From JBCDGH01 sp038751365 (GTDB taxonomy: Bacteria; Patescibacteriota; JACMRA01), in contig JBCDGH010000016.1 in assembly GCA_038751365.1 (NCBI GenBank), positions 1-26,405 of the forward strand: a DNA stretch of 26,405 nucleotides, written 5' to 3'. The notes beneath the pieces are model-generated. The model made no database searches, was not told the origin of the DNA, and was given only the letters and a program-made list of their open reading frames with translations. The translations under genes were made by a program, and so were the position numbers. This document shows positions 6,814 through 21,800 of the stretch, piece by piece (position 1 is the stretch's first letter; each line of letters opens with the position of its first letter).

Positions 6814-9800
6814 ATGGCGAAAATACCCAATGGATTAGGCTTTTTCAAGAAAAATTGGCTACCTAAAATAGCTGCGATAGGCATTTGTCTAATTGCTTCT
6901 GCCGTCCTATTAGGAGTGCTTTTTAACCAATTTGGTAGTAAAGCCAGCGGAGAAATCGTCGAGTTCACTCAATCAACTTTAACTATAAGCGAAGGCATTA
7001 ATATAACCGGTATACCTCTAGCTTTAAATCAACCGGCTAGTAACGATATTACTATAAACTTTGATGTAACTGGAGGCGAGGCAATTGAAAATCAGGATTT
7101 TTTCCTCAATAGTAATTCTATAACTATTCCAACTGGTAGAGACTATGGGACTATACCCTTGAGAATAGCAGATAATACAGTAAGTGAAAATAATAAATCT
7201 TTTGAGATTACCCTTTCAAGCACTCAAGGTGCAACTTTAGGAGGAGATACAACTGTTACCATAACTATATTAGAAGACGACTACGAGTACAAACCTTTAG
7301 GTAAAAACCCCGATACACTAGACAACTTTGAGAACACCAACCCGCCATCCAGTCTAAATATTACAAATGGTTTAAGATTAAGGCTAGATGCTGATAGCCT
7401 TACTGAAGCTGATGGATCTGCCATTGCTAGTTGGAATGATACCAGTGGTAATAATAATAACGCTGCACAGTCTGATACAAACAAACAACCTACCGTGGTT
7501 GCCAACGCTATAAACGGTAAGAAATTAGTGAGATTTGACGGTACGCAATCTTTAGAAATCTCAGACAATCCTACACTCAATAATAACTCACAAACAGTTA
7601 TAGCCGTAGCTAATTTTGGTACATCTCACGACAGTTATGAACAGATATTAGGTAAGTCTTCTTCTGCAAGCTGGAATGATGGATTTTCTGTAGGAAATAA
7701 CGGTAATAACTTGAGCACCTGGGTAAATAATTACAGTAGCGGAGGCGCTACAGTCAGTGCTCCGATCTTAACTCCCAAAAATTATGTGATCACCAGCACC
7801 TTTGGAGGTTCAAGTATTAATTTATCTGTTGACGGCGAACTAGTAGCTACAAATACTTATTCCGGAAGTCAAACCACAAATAATCAACCGCTGATTATTG
7901 GGGCTATTAACGATGGATATAATTTGAATGGAGATATTGCTGAAATATTAATTTATGATAGAGTACTAACTCCAAGTGAGCAGTCTGAGGCTGAAGCTTA
8001 CTTAAAAAGTAAATATGGTCTAAATCAAGGTAAGCTAGTACTTCATCTCGACGCCAATAATATTAATGATATAAATGATGCCCAGATCAGCAATTGGATT
8101 GATTCTAGCTCAAGTAGTTATAATGCTAGTCAAAGCGATCCAAATTTGTCTCCGAAACTCAAAATAGGTAGTGAAGGAATCAATGGTCAAAACGTAGTAA
8201 ATTTTGATGGGGAGGATGATTTTTTAAACCTACCTACTGGTTTTGAAAATTTTGATGAGGGTATTACTAGCTTTGTAATCTCTAGACCTGATAGAGTAAG
8301 GAATTATGGTAGACTTTTTGATCTTGGAAATGGTCAATCAGATAACAATATTATTCTACATAGAAACGGAAGTTCTAACGATGCTTATTTTCAATACTAT
8401 GACAATAATAGCGGTACAGCTACTGTGGTAACTAACCAAGAGCCTTTAAAAAACAATAGCACAAGTTTATTAACAGCTATTGCAGGAGCCGGCGATACAA
8501 AAATATTTGCGAATGGAGAGCTCTCAGCAACAGCAAACTCTGGTATAATTCCTAACATCGAAAGAAGTTCGAACTATATTGCCAAATCTAATTGGAGCGG
8601 TGACGAATTTTATAGTGGTGATATTGCTGAAATACTAATCTACAATAAAGTCTTATCTGAAAATCAAAGAACACAAGTAGAATGTTATCTGGCAGGTAAA
8701 TATGGCTTGAGTGTCAATGGTTGTTCGGAAAATGTTAATAAACTGTGGTTAGATGCTAGTCTATTGAATCAAGCAAACAATTCAGAAGTTTCTAACTGGT
8801 CAGATATTAGTGGCAATCAGAACGATGCTACACAAACCGTAAACTCGCAAAGTCCTACTCTGGTAACAAACGCTTTAAATAACAATAATGTAGTCCGTTT
8901 TGATGGTACAGATGACAGTCTCAAAACTAATGATTTCACTCGAACCTCAACCCAAACTATCATATCAGTACTAAAACAAAATGCAGCCGGTAGTGGAGTA
9001 ATTTTTGATAGTTCCACTAACCCTAGATCATTTGCGATAGAACAGACTGCACCTAATAATATTAGCTTAAATTCAGGTAACAGTTCACCCAGCACTACGG
9101 CTAACCTTGGTCAAAATGATTATAAAGTGGTAAGTGGTGTATTTAATAAAGACCTGTCTTCTCTGAGTATAGACGGAATAACTGGTAACTTTGCTAATAT
9201 AGGAAATAATGAAGGTGATGGTCTGACAATAGGAAGTCTAAGTAATGACTCAGAATATAGTAATGTGGACGTGGCTGAAGTACTAACCTTTAACAGCGCC
9301 CTAAACTTACCACAAAGGACAATTATTGAACACTATTTAGCTGCTAAGTACAATCTCACACTAAATAACAATAAGTATAGCTTTAACGCTGATGCTGGTG
9401 AAAATATAGTTGGTATTGGATCCGAAGATGACCATCTATTAATATCTTCTGGAAGCTCTCATGGTTTTTCTATCAAAAGTACAGGTAATACCTTAGATTC
9501 AGATGAATATATAATTGCTGGTAGTGATTCTAACTCTACGACAGTTACTACCTCTAACCTTAGTGGTGGTATAACTCATAGGTGGAATAAAACCTGGGGC
9601 ATAAGCAAGACAACCTCCGATGGTATTGACACTGATATCAGCTTCGATTTTTCAGATTACGGGCAAGGTGGTCTACCTAGCAATCTTAGTAATTACCAAT
9701 TGCTTTATCGAAGTGATAATAATACAAATTTTAGTATACTTTCTGCTTCTAACACAAGAGTGGAGAACGACCAAGTTATATTTAGTCTTAGCAACGCTGA

Positions 9801-12800
9801 CCTTGTAGATGGATATTATACTCTTGGAACAACTAATGATAACCTTTCACCACTAGGGATCTCTAATTCGATCACAGATTTGAGCGCTTTACCTACAGGA
9901 GAAAATATTAGCTTAAGTTGGTCTGCACCAGCAAATAATGTATCTGACTATCAAATTCAGTATTCTGAGGATAATTTTGTAAATGATGTAAATGTTTTAA
10001 ACGAGGGAGTTAGCAATAGTACGTCAGTAACTGTAAGTGACCTAGAAGCTGCTAAACTATATGCCTTCAGAGTAATTGCTATAAATGAATCTGGTACTAG
10101 CTCAATTTCCAATATTGCTACAGCTACTACAAATTCTGCCTCACCCAGTATTGACAGTCTCGCTCCAAGCATAGGACACACTGGAGGAGGTTATGAGGTT
10201 ATCATTAACGGTAGTAATTTTGGTACAAAGAGCTATAAGATCCCTTACCAAATAGCCAACACAGAATCTGGAAATAGTGAACTCACAAACTACCAGGTTA
10301 ATTTAACTTTAGATACTCAAACACTAATTTCTGAAGGTAAAATGCGAGCTGATTGTGGCGATATAAGACCTACTGATGCTGACGAATTTACTGGATTGCT
10401 ATATTTTATTGAAAGCGGGTGTAATACAAATAAGACCCAAATTTGGGCTAAAATACCAACTATACAAGCTAATTCAACTAAAAATATTTATATAACATAC
10501 GGCGACCTCAATAAATCTTCAGCTGAAAGTAATCCTTATTCAGTTCTAGAATTTTACGAAGGCTTTGATGGACAAACTATTGATACCAGTAATTGGACTA
10601 GCAATTCAGCAACTATTACTCAAAATGATAAATTAACATTCAATGGCGGTGCCTCTAGCTGGGGTGATTCTACTATATATAGTAATTATTCATTCACAAG
10701 AGAGAATGGTAAAGTACTTGAATTTGATTTAGACTTCGAAGCAGGGAGTGATTGGATGATGGGTTGGAAAGACTCTTCAACAAGCACCAACTTGGATAGT
10801 TTAATTTACGCTGCTCATGCTAGTAGTAGTACTGGTAACTACATTTATGAAGACGGTACTAATAGAGGGCAAATTTCTCCAGACTGGCAGTATGCACCCT
10901 ACAAAATTCGAATATCAGCACTTCCTACAGGAGCCATTTATCAACGAAGTGATAACGGCGGAATAACTTGGTTAGATCAATATACTTCAAGTTATTCATC
11001 AGAAAACCCGCTAAAAATTGGTTTCGTTAACTACAACTCTCAGATGGATGTAGATAACCTAAAAGTATATGACTACACTGAGGTTAGACCAGTTATCACA
11101 CCTCAAGCTGAGCAACTGAATATCGCCGGAAGTCTTAAACTTGATAATACAGAACTCACGGATGCAGTTTTCGAAAGTAGTAGTCTGATAAAATACATTG
11201 CACCAGAAAAAAATCCAGGTAACTACAATCTAGTTTATACAAACGCAAGTGGTCAGACAGCTTCTACTAGCTTTACTTATGAAGCTCCTGTTATTAGTAG
11301 TTTAAGCCCTGATTCTGGTCCGACTACTGGTAATTCCGAAATTACTGTCAGCGGAAATTATTTTTCAAATACCGGCTACTTTAGAGAACTGGTAGTTAAC
11401 AATTCAGAGCCTACAATTAATGACTATCAATTTAGTTTTGAAATCAATACCGAGTCGCTAATTTCCTTGGGTAAAATGCGGGCTGATTGTGGCGATCTCA
11501 GAATTAAAGATACCGATAACTCCACAAACTTAAACTACTACCTTGAAAGTGGCTGCAACTCCACTAACACAAAAATTTGGGTAAAATTACCTAACCTTAA
11601 CTCTGGAGATAATAGCTTTTACTTGCATTATGGTGACTCTGGTCTAACTTCTGAAAGTGATGGAAATTTGGTATTTGAATTTTATGACGGTTTTGAAGGA
11701 AATTCAATTGATACTAACAAATGGGATTCTTCTGGTACTTCAAATGTTAGTAGTGGAATCTTAGAACTAAATAGTCAATCTGGTTTAATTGCTAAAAATT
11801 ACACCCTCCCTGAAAATATTATAATTGAAACTAGCGCCAATCCAATCTTAACTGAAAATGTTTATGGCGTTGCAGTCGGGGCAGCTACAGATACTAGCAG
11901 TGGTTGGAGAGATGGTAGTGGAGGAGATATGCTTAAGATAATGTGGTATGGCAATGAAATGTACGCCGAAACTAGTTTTACTGAAGACTTTTTAGGAAAT
12001 GTAGAATCTGGATTCAATGATTATAAAATTGTTTATAGAGATGATGGCGCTGATAATTCTATTTTTGATTATGATTCCGGAAGGTTAACAACAAGCTTAA
12101 ACAATAATAATACACCAGATACTCTTAGACCAGTACTATATAGAGGTGGTGGGACAAATAATTTAGCTCAATGGGACTATTATAGAGTTCGCAAAAACAT
12201 AGCCAATGAACCTACCATCACAATTGAGAATGAGATATCACCTGTTAGCGTTACTTTTGATGGCATCGCAGCTGAAGTTTTAAATGTCAGTAGCGATCAA
12301 GTATTAGTTCAAACGCCCGCACATGTAGCTGGCTCAGTAAATGTGGTAGTCACCAACTCAGGAGGTGTAAATTCTGGAACTTCTGGAAACAATCAATATA
12401 CCTATGAACCTCCTCTAGTTACTGGTATTTCTCCTAATTCAGGACCTACGGTAGGTGGTAATCAAGTCACTATACAAGGAGAAAATTTTTCTAATGATGG
12501 CTATCAAAGAATTTTGACCCTTAATTCTGCTGACGCTGAAACTGATTATATCTTCAACTTTAATATAGATACTGCTTCACTAATTAGCCAAGGTAAAATG
12601 AGGACTGACTGCGGAGATATTAGGATTAAAAGCGCTGATGGATCAACTAATTTGCCATACTTTGTCTCAAATGGTTGTAATACCAATTCTACTACTATTA
12701 GGACTAAAGTTCCTCTAATACCTAGCGGTCAATCTTCTATAATTTTACAGTACGGCAACCTAGCACTCTCAAGCCAAAGTAATGAATCTTCCGTTGGCTC

Positions 12801-15800
12801 AAACTCAAACAGTTCATTCTACAACTTTGAATCTGGCAATTTATCTGAGTTTACAATGTCGGGTGATGCTGGCTGGGAGATTAGTACCCAAGAAGCATTT
12901 AATGGTATTCAGAGTGCAGCCAATCAAGATATAAGTCACAGTGAAACTGCCAGTATGGAAATGGAAGTAACCATAGCAACTGATACAACTATGGAATTCT
13001 ACGCCAAAGTAAGCTCTGAGGAGTCTTATGATTTTTTAAGATTCTATATCAACAATATTGAAGAATTAAGTATTTCTGGAGACATAGACTGGACACTATA
13101 CACATACTTATTAAATTCAGGCACTAATACCCTTAGATGGGAATATTCGAAAGATAGCTCAGTTTCTAACAATAGTGATACTGGTTACATAGATGATCTA
13201 AAAATTGGAAGCACTAACGCAAGCAACTTTACTATAGATTTAGGTCCTGAATCAGCTTTAACTCAAGTATATTTTGGAAATAATCAATCTGAAGCTGTAA
13301 TAGTCGATAACCCAACCCAAATTACCGCTACTGCACCCTCTGGAAGTGGGTCTGTGAGTGTAAAAGTGGTGAGCGCTGATGGCAGTCAAAGCAATACTGA
13401 TGTTAGCTATAATTATGAATCACCACAAATTACTCAAGTTAGCCCAAACATTGGACCAAACTCAGGAGGGACTTATGTCGAAGTATCTGGTGAAAATTTT
13501 GGTAATTTAGGAGACAACTATGCTAGAGTAGTAGCCGTAAATAATGTTTCTAGCTCGGATATAAATGATTATGTTGGCAACTTTCAATTAGATACCGCCA
13601 AACTCATAACTCAGAATAGAATTCGTACAGATTGTGGCGATATAAGGCTAAAATCTAAAGCTAATTCAGACCCCTTAGGCAATTCAGATACCTCAAACCT
13701 GCTAGACTACTGGGTAGATGGCTGTAATACACCCAATACACTTATCTGGTACAGAATTCCCACACTTGTATCAGGTATAAATACTTTCTACCTATCTTAT
13801 GGAGATCAAACTTTGACTACTACTCAGAACATTAATGCTTTTCCTTTTGGTAATGTACTGTCTAGTAACAATAATAAGCTTTGGGTAGCGGCTAATAGTA
13901 TACAGCAAACCAATGAGTCTCTAGTTGATACAATTCCTAATTTATCTGATCCAAGCAATAATTTGAGTATTCGTAGCGGTTACTATAGAGCATTACTAAA
14001 TTCACAAGGTTTAAACAAAAAACCATCACTAACTTTTAATACAGAAACTGGCTATGAATTTACTGAAATCAGCGACATAAGATCAGTATTTTTGGTTCTT
14101 AACGAATCGTCTAAAGAAGAAAATAGTGATTATAGTCCACTTTTAGAAAGTACGAGCGAAAATGGACACTTCTCAAGAAACGAAGAATACTTGTGGGATA
14201 TTGAAGATGCTGATAGCAATGTCATTAACGGAGAAACTTATATAAACTCCCAACTAATCACACCCAGTATTAGTGCAAAATTAGAGCCTGAAAAGTCATC
14301 GATAGTTTCATTGATAACCACAGACAATGTTTCGGCAGATGTTTTGGGTAAATATCTTAACGTTGGCTTAGAAGCTGAAATTGCTGAGGTAATCATTTTT
14401 AATACTGATTTGAGTCAGGCTGACCGACAGAGTATAGAAGATTATTTGAGCCTAAAATATGCTGTAGATGAGACTGATATTTTTAGCACTATTCTATCTG
14501 AAGAGCAAAAATTTGCTGTAAAAATTGGTGATCATCCTTTATTTGATACCAAGTTCATAGATAGTCAGACCATAACAGGTTATACTGCTGCTGGAAGCGG
14601 TCAAGGTAATATTTCATTCATAAATTCTGACAGTTCTACTGGAAGCGGTTCTAACTTATTTACTTACGGTTCTAATAATCTACCCAACCCAGTAAGAGAC
14701 CTAAAAATCGAGACTGAGGAAGGTCAGAAAGTCAAATTAAGCTGGTCAGGCTCCTATGGAAATGGTGAAGATATTACAGATTATATAATCAAATACTCTC
14801 AAGATAACTTCACTACCGAAAATATTTATAATGACGATATTAGCAGTAATAACTTTGTCGAAGTCAGTGGGCTAAATATTGGTCAGGCCTACCAGTTCAA
14901 AGTAATAGCTGTAAATGCTCTCGGTAATAGTCTAGACTCAAATATAGTTAGTTTGACTAGTCTAGATTGTAATACAAATTTAGCTGGAGCCGATCTAATT
15001 CCTGCTGATGGAGCTATACTAAGTGGCAGCTATTGTAACGTAAATAACTTTAACATAGATTCTGGTGTAACAGTTAGTTTAGATAATCAGCTCAATAATG
15101 AAGGTAGAGCAGTAAAAGTCTATGCTCAAAATACAAATATTCAAGGGACTATCAACGGTGACTATAGTGGCTTTCAGGGCGGCGCTGTCAATCAAAACGG
15201 GAATGGACCAGGCAGAAGCTTAGTTAACGATTACCAACCTGCGGGTGCTGGACATGGAGGTCAAGGAGGTAGTATTTCAACGTACACTAAAGGCGGTGAA
15301 GGATATGGATCAATTATCGAACCAATAACTGTAGGATCTGGAGGTGCAGGAGATAATTCTGGAATTGGAGGTAACGGAGGTGGTGCTATAAAAATAGTTT
15401 CAGCAAACGACATTACCATAGATGGTTCTATATCAGTTAATGGTGGAGACGAAAGTGGTGGAGCAGGAGCTGGTGGAAGTATTTGGATTGAAGCAAACAA
15501 CATATCTGGTGTAGGTCAAATCAGCGCTGAAGGAGGCAGAGACTCAGAACGAAATGGAGGTGGAGGTAGAATAGCTCTTTACTACACCACAAATACTTTA
15601 GACATGGACTCAGTGAATGCTTATGGTGGAGACAATAATTACGCTGGTGGGGCTGGTACAATTTATCTCAAACCTTCTGGGCAAACTTTTGGAGATCTAA
15701 TCATTAAAAATGACGGTACTGACAGCGATGTTGCTAAAACTATTATCAATGCTCAAAATATAGGTTCCGAAGCTAGGCTTAATAGTCTATTGATCACTGA

Positions 15801-18800
15801 CGCTTCAAGCCATGTTGTGATAGATACAGATTTAATCCTGGAACAATCAAACTTAACTGTCGAGTATGAAAATAAACTAACTACAGAGGCTACACTTACA
15901 GCAAATAATTTAACTGATTTAACAATAAATGGACAGTTTATACAAAGAGGTGATCTAAACACTCCAGATCTCACCTTGTACACTCAAAGCGACTCAGGTT
16001 TACTTAATAGTCACGCTCAATGGAATGCCCCTGCTTTAAACCTCATGCAAATTGACGGTACAACTTCTTTATCTACCTATACTTTTAATACCATCGATAA
16101 CCTTAACATTCAATCAAATGGTACTTTAACTCATAAACCTAATTCTATAGAAAATGCTAATCCTATATACAAACTTGATTTAACTACCAATAATATTACA
16201 GTTGACTCTGGAGGTACAATTTCAGCTGATAAAAAAGGATATGCAGGTGGTATAGTAGGTCAAGATGGAAACGGACCAGGTAAAAGTACCTACTTAGCTG
16301 AGTATTCAGCTGGCGCTGGTTATGGAGGTGTAGGTGGAGAAGGATCGGCAGATAATGGTAACACAAATATACCTGGAGGTCTTAGCTATGGAGTATTAAC
16401 TGAGCCAGTAGATCTAGGATCTGGAGGAGGAGGTAGCTCAGACAGTGAAGGTGGTGCTGGTGGTGGAGCTATTAAATTGATCATAAACAACACACTTACT
16501 ATAGAAGGTTATATAACTGCTTATGGAGAAAATAGTACAGATGATTATAATAGTTTTGAACCTGGATCTGGTTCGGGTGGAAGTATCTGGATACAAACTA
16601 ACGCCTTAGCTGGCAATGGCTACATAGAAGCAGATGGAGGTAACGGGAGTAACGGTGGAGGAGGAGCTGGAGGTAGAGTAGCTCTCTACTACACAACCAG
16701 AACTGGATCACAAACGATCGAAGTAAACGGGGGTAGTGGAAATGGAGACTGCGTAGAATCAGCTGATGCTGCCTATGAAGCAACAACCTCGGGCTGTACT
16801 GGAACTTTTTATGATCCGAACACTCCAGAAGAAGACTTAGTAGACGCCACGCTTGATACAGTTCCTAACCCTGTATCTGTTAACTCTGATTTTGATATTA
16901 CGGTTAACAATATAAAAAATATATTTGGAGGTCTACTGTATAGCGGTCAATGTGAAATTAGTTTAAGTGGACCTGGGAACTACAGTACCCCAGTTATTAA
17001 AATAGGCACTATTAATCAAGGTGTATGTCAAATAACCGAATCTTACCTAAATCCAGACACAGTTGGGACTATGAATATAAACATTTCGGTAACTAATAAC
17101 ACTACAGAAGTTAAAGTTACTACTTTTGAAATTGTAGCTCAAGCCTCTAATAAAGCTAAGGCAGAAAATAGCCCCAATCAAACTCAGCCAGTCATTACTT
17201 CAATTACACCAAATCCAAGTACTCAGGTTATTGGAAATTCTACACTTACTCTAACAGCTTCTGGACTGATTGACTCAGCTAACGATCAAGCCCTAAATAA
17301 TAATACTTGTACATTTAATATCACTGGCCCAAGTAATTTCGCACAAAGCTATACCAGTAGTAATATTGTTGGGGGTAGTTGTGATTACACACTATCAGAA
17401 TCTGAACTCCCTTACTCAAGTAGTCAGGAGGCAGGTCAGTACAGCTTTACTGTAACTGTTGAAGGTAGAGACGTTAACGATCAAGATGTTAGCTTAACTA
17501 CTTCCGCTGCTACATTTGACCGCTTTTTTGATATATACCTTGAAGATGTAAACAATCAAGGTCAGTATGACCACTCTGGTGTTATCCCAGGAGAGCATAT
17601 CTCAGTACCTAATCCTATTTCCTATGACGGTGATGAAGTCACAATAACTTCCCCTGTGATTAAAAAATATGATAACACAACTAACATTGGAGCTGGAGCT
17701 GGGTGTCAAATTAGAATAGAAACTACTTTAAACTCTATAACAACTGTAGATGACTATAATTCTAATATAAATGACCAAGGTCAGTGTGCCAAAACTATAG
17801 ATGTGTCTGATTTTTCCCCTGGAGTAGTCAGAGTAAAGACTTTTGTTGAGATATCATCTGGTGTCCAAGATGTTTTATTTGAAACTGATTTTACTACTAT
17901 ACCCACAACTGGTTTTCCATCTAATTTAGCCAAATATAATCCAAATCCAAGCAACCCTACTGCCGAAACCCAGCCACTATTTGACCAAGCTACTGCTTCA
18001 GCTAATCCAAATTTTGTAGAAAATAATCTAACTATTTCGGTTAGTGGTCTTAAAGATAGTCAGACTGACGAAGATCTAAGAGGACCTACCTGTAACTTTA
18101 TTGTCACCCGACCTGACCAATCAAGCTTCTCACTCACATCTGACCCTGTAGGGACCAACAGTGACGGTTATTGTAGCGTGAATCTAACTTCAAACGAAAC
18201 TTTGGATTTAACTGGGGTATTTAGTTTTAGAGTAGAACTAGATGGGGTTGATGAAAACGACATAACAACTACTTTAACCACACCACCTGCTAACTTTAGT
18301 ATAGTGTATGATGTTAATCTAACTGGAGCTGACGGACTCAATGGATTACTTCCAGGAGCTATAACTAGCGACCCAAGCGAGATACAAGTTAGTACAGCAG
18401 CTACTATCAGTTCGCCAGAGTTACTAAAATATAACCCTGTGTACTACCTAGATGAAGGTTTAGCTTGTCAGAATATAATTAGATTTGTTAATAACCAAAA
18501 TCAAGAAACCACTATTCTCAAAAATTCTACCACAAATAATAATGGTAAATGCGTTACTCCAATAGAAAATACAGAGTTAACTGAATCTGGAGAAGCCTTT
18601 ATTAAAACTAGAGTATCATTACTGGGTTCAGATTTGAGCACTTCAAGTGCAGATATCTTTGAGACTGGAGAGACTTTATTTGATGTGCGCTTCCCTGCCC
18701 AGTCTTCAATCTGCCTACCAACATTTAGAGATGATAACAGCAACGGGGTATGGGATACTGCTGCTAGAAATAACCAAACTAATCAATATGGAGTCGATGA

Positions 18801-21800
18801 GCCGTATCTCACAGGAGTAACCACAACTTTGCTTGATGAAAGTTTAGTTCCGATTACTGATAGAAACTTCTTAACAGCAGTCCCAACTTCTGAAAATCCA
18901 GATACAAACTGCTTCAAGGATCTATACGACGGACTTTATCACGTGCAGCAAGATTTACTACCTGGAACTAGCTTATCCGTACCTGATGTCGATAACCCCC
19001 CAGCAGATACCACTATTCTTAGGGATAACGATAACAAAGTTACAGGTATAAGATATACAGTCAGCTTGGGTACGAATGATGATCAAAATTACTTAACTGG
19101 CTACAATGCTGGCTCTCAAATCTGTATCAACTATAGCTTCAACGATCAAGACGGAAATGCTAATTTTGACGGTCAGGATTCCAAGATAAGTAGAGAAACT
19201 AGACTATACTTTAGCAGTAACTTAAATAATTCCATAGATACACTAACTACTTCACTTACTGATCCAACTTGCTTTAGTAATATACCACCCTCAAGCTACG
19301 ATAACGCCAGCCTAGAGTATGTAGTAGAACAAAATGTACCAGTGGCTGAGCAAGGCTTTGTTGCTGGCAGTGAATTAACTACTACTTTTCTAACTTTAAC
19401 AGATGGTACTAGCCTTGCTATTACCCAAGAAGAAGCAAATACTAAGACTCGGTCTGAGGCTTTAACAATCCAAAATGGTCAAGATTTAAGCGGTTGGATA
19501 TTCGGCTACAAACCCCTACCCTCACTGAAAGCTAAAGCTCAAGAAAGTCCAAATGACACCCTCCCAATCTTTAATAACATTAGCTTTGCAAGTATTGTAA
19601 ACGGATCAGAAGTAGCCGATAAAATTTACAAAGGCTACAAATTCAATACTCGAATCGATGGTTTGCAAGATAGTGCTGTAGATCAACCTTTAGACATTGA
19701 AAATAACTCCCAAGCATGCTCGATTACATACTCAGGACCAAGCTTTGATACACCTCAGCAAGCTGACGGCACTGTACTAAATGGAATATGTTTAGTCGAT
19801 CCAGTGCCTGATAACGTGGGTACTGGCAACCTAGCTACTATGACTATTGCTGGAGATAATAGTAATTTAGCAGTTACAGGTAATTTTGACGTAATCTCAG
19901 GAGTAGTAGATATTTGTACTAACACTTTTGCTGACTATAATAATGATGTTTTGAAGCAAGACAACGAAGCCTATCTACCTAACAGAGAAATCAAACTCTT
20001 TGATGATCAGTCTAATACCCAGCTAGGCTCAACAATTTTGAGCAGTACTCAAGGACAAGACTGCTTTACAGATATTGAACCTGGGGTTAGCTATCGACTT
20101 GAGCAGACTCCTTTTGCCGATAATATAGCTAGCACTAACGGTGGATCGACTATCTATGTATTCACCCCAGAGCCAGAGCAAGATTTAGAATTCGATTTTG
20201 GTTATAACGGAAATAGTAGCATTTGCCCTTACGCTTTCAGAGATGACTCAGGTGACGGTATCAGAAATAATAATGCTTACGGTGACAGTGAAGTCTTCTT
20301 AGATAACACTTTCACAGCCTTTTTGGTAGATGATCAAAATAACTCAATCGGAAGTATACAAGTGGATAATTCAGACTGCTTTGATAACTTATTACCTGGT
20401 AACTACGAACTTTCTCAGTCTATTCCTCTAGCCTTGAAGGTAGATAGAACTAATTACACAAATGGCACTTTAGAAATTAATAACCTAACTACAAATGTTA
20501 CTGAAGATATTGAATTTGGTTATAAGTCTACTTCTGATATTTGCCTACCTACTTATAGAGACTACGACAAAAGTGGTACTAGAAATAACAGTGAGTCACA
20601 GCTAGACGGCTTAGTAACTAAACTAATCAGAGCTTCGACTAACCAACAAATAGGTCAAGATTTAATTGTCAACGGTACAAACTGTTTTAATGACATTATC
20701 CCTGACGATTACCGTCTAGAGCAAACTAAATTAGCAAATAGTTCTTTAACAAATAGTTCTGACTTGAATATAACTTATACTCAAGACAGTTCGACAAGTA
20801 CAGCAGAGTTTAACTTTAATCTTGGTAGCGACCTTAGTATTCCATTTGGGTATATTGGTGAGGCTAGTATTTGCCCCTACCCTACTTTCCAAGACTTGAA
20901 TAAAAACGGAATAAAAGAAAATTCAGAGAATGATATTGATGGTGTCTCTACTACCTTAAAAGACAGTTTTGACGTTGTAGTTGGTACTCTGAGTACAGAT
21001 GTATCCTCAAACCTATGCTTTACTGATCTTCTACCCGGTGACTACAGAGTAACTCAAATTGCTCCTCTAAATACTAGCTCAACTACAGGCGGACAAGATA
21101 GAACCATAAACGGACTACAAACCAGTCAAGACCTTGATATCAGTTTTGGTTATAACGGTGATCCTACTATCTGTCCAGCTATTTACAGAGATGACAACAG
21201 TAACACAATCTTCGATGGTTCAGAAAATAGACTTGCAGGAGTAATAGTAAGACTGAAAGATTCTACCGGCACAAACACTCTAGAAAGCTTGACAAGTACA
21301 ACTGCCAACAATAATTGTTTTGATGATTTATCTCCAGGAGATTACATTGTCGAAGTCGAAACCTTAGCAAATTACACCTTGACCACTGCTAACACTCAAT
21401 CAGTAACTATTAATTTTGGTGATCTAGCTACTCCCGAGTTTGGATTTAACGGAAATGGTCAGGTTTGTGCCGATCCTACATTTAGAGATACTAATCAGAA
21501 CAGTACTTTTGATACCAATGAAGCTAAGTTTGCTAACGTAAATACTTATCTCAAATACTTAGATAATAATTTAGTAGTCCCAGTACAAGTGACCAACTCT
21601 GAAGGTATAACCTGCTTTACTGATATAGTACCTGGAGAGTACACTGTATCTCAAGACGCACCTGAAGGTTCTACAAGCACTACTGGGGGGACTATCTCAA
21701 TCATCCTTGTTGCTGGTGAAGACAAGTCTGTGCAATTTGGTTATCAGGGTAGTGGAAGTATTTGTGCTAACCCAACTTTCAACGATCAGAATTTTAACAG

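Noticed and set aside
6759..6968. Minus-strand 69-residue frame across the start of the giant gene
   Set aside because: It overlaps the promoter and signal peptide region, has no ribosome binding site and no recognisable sequence; its hydrophobic appearance mirrors the signal peptide.
15261..15503. Minus-strand open frame rich in Pro inside the giant gene
   Set aside because: It is the antisense reading of glycine codons (GGN gives Pro in the opposite strand) in the Gly-rich block. The other antisense frames within 6814-25362 are likewise shadows of the long coding frame.
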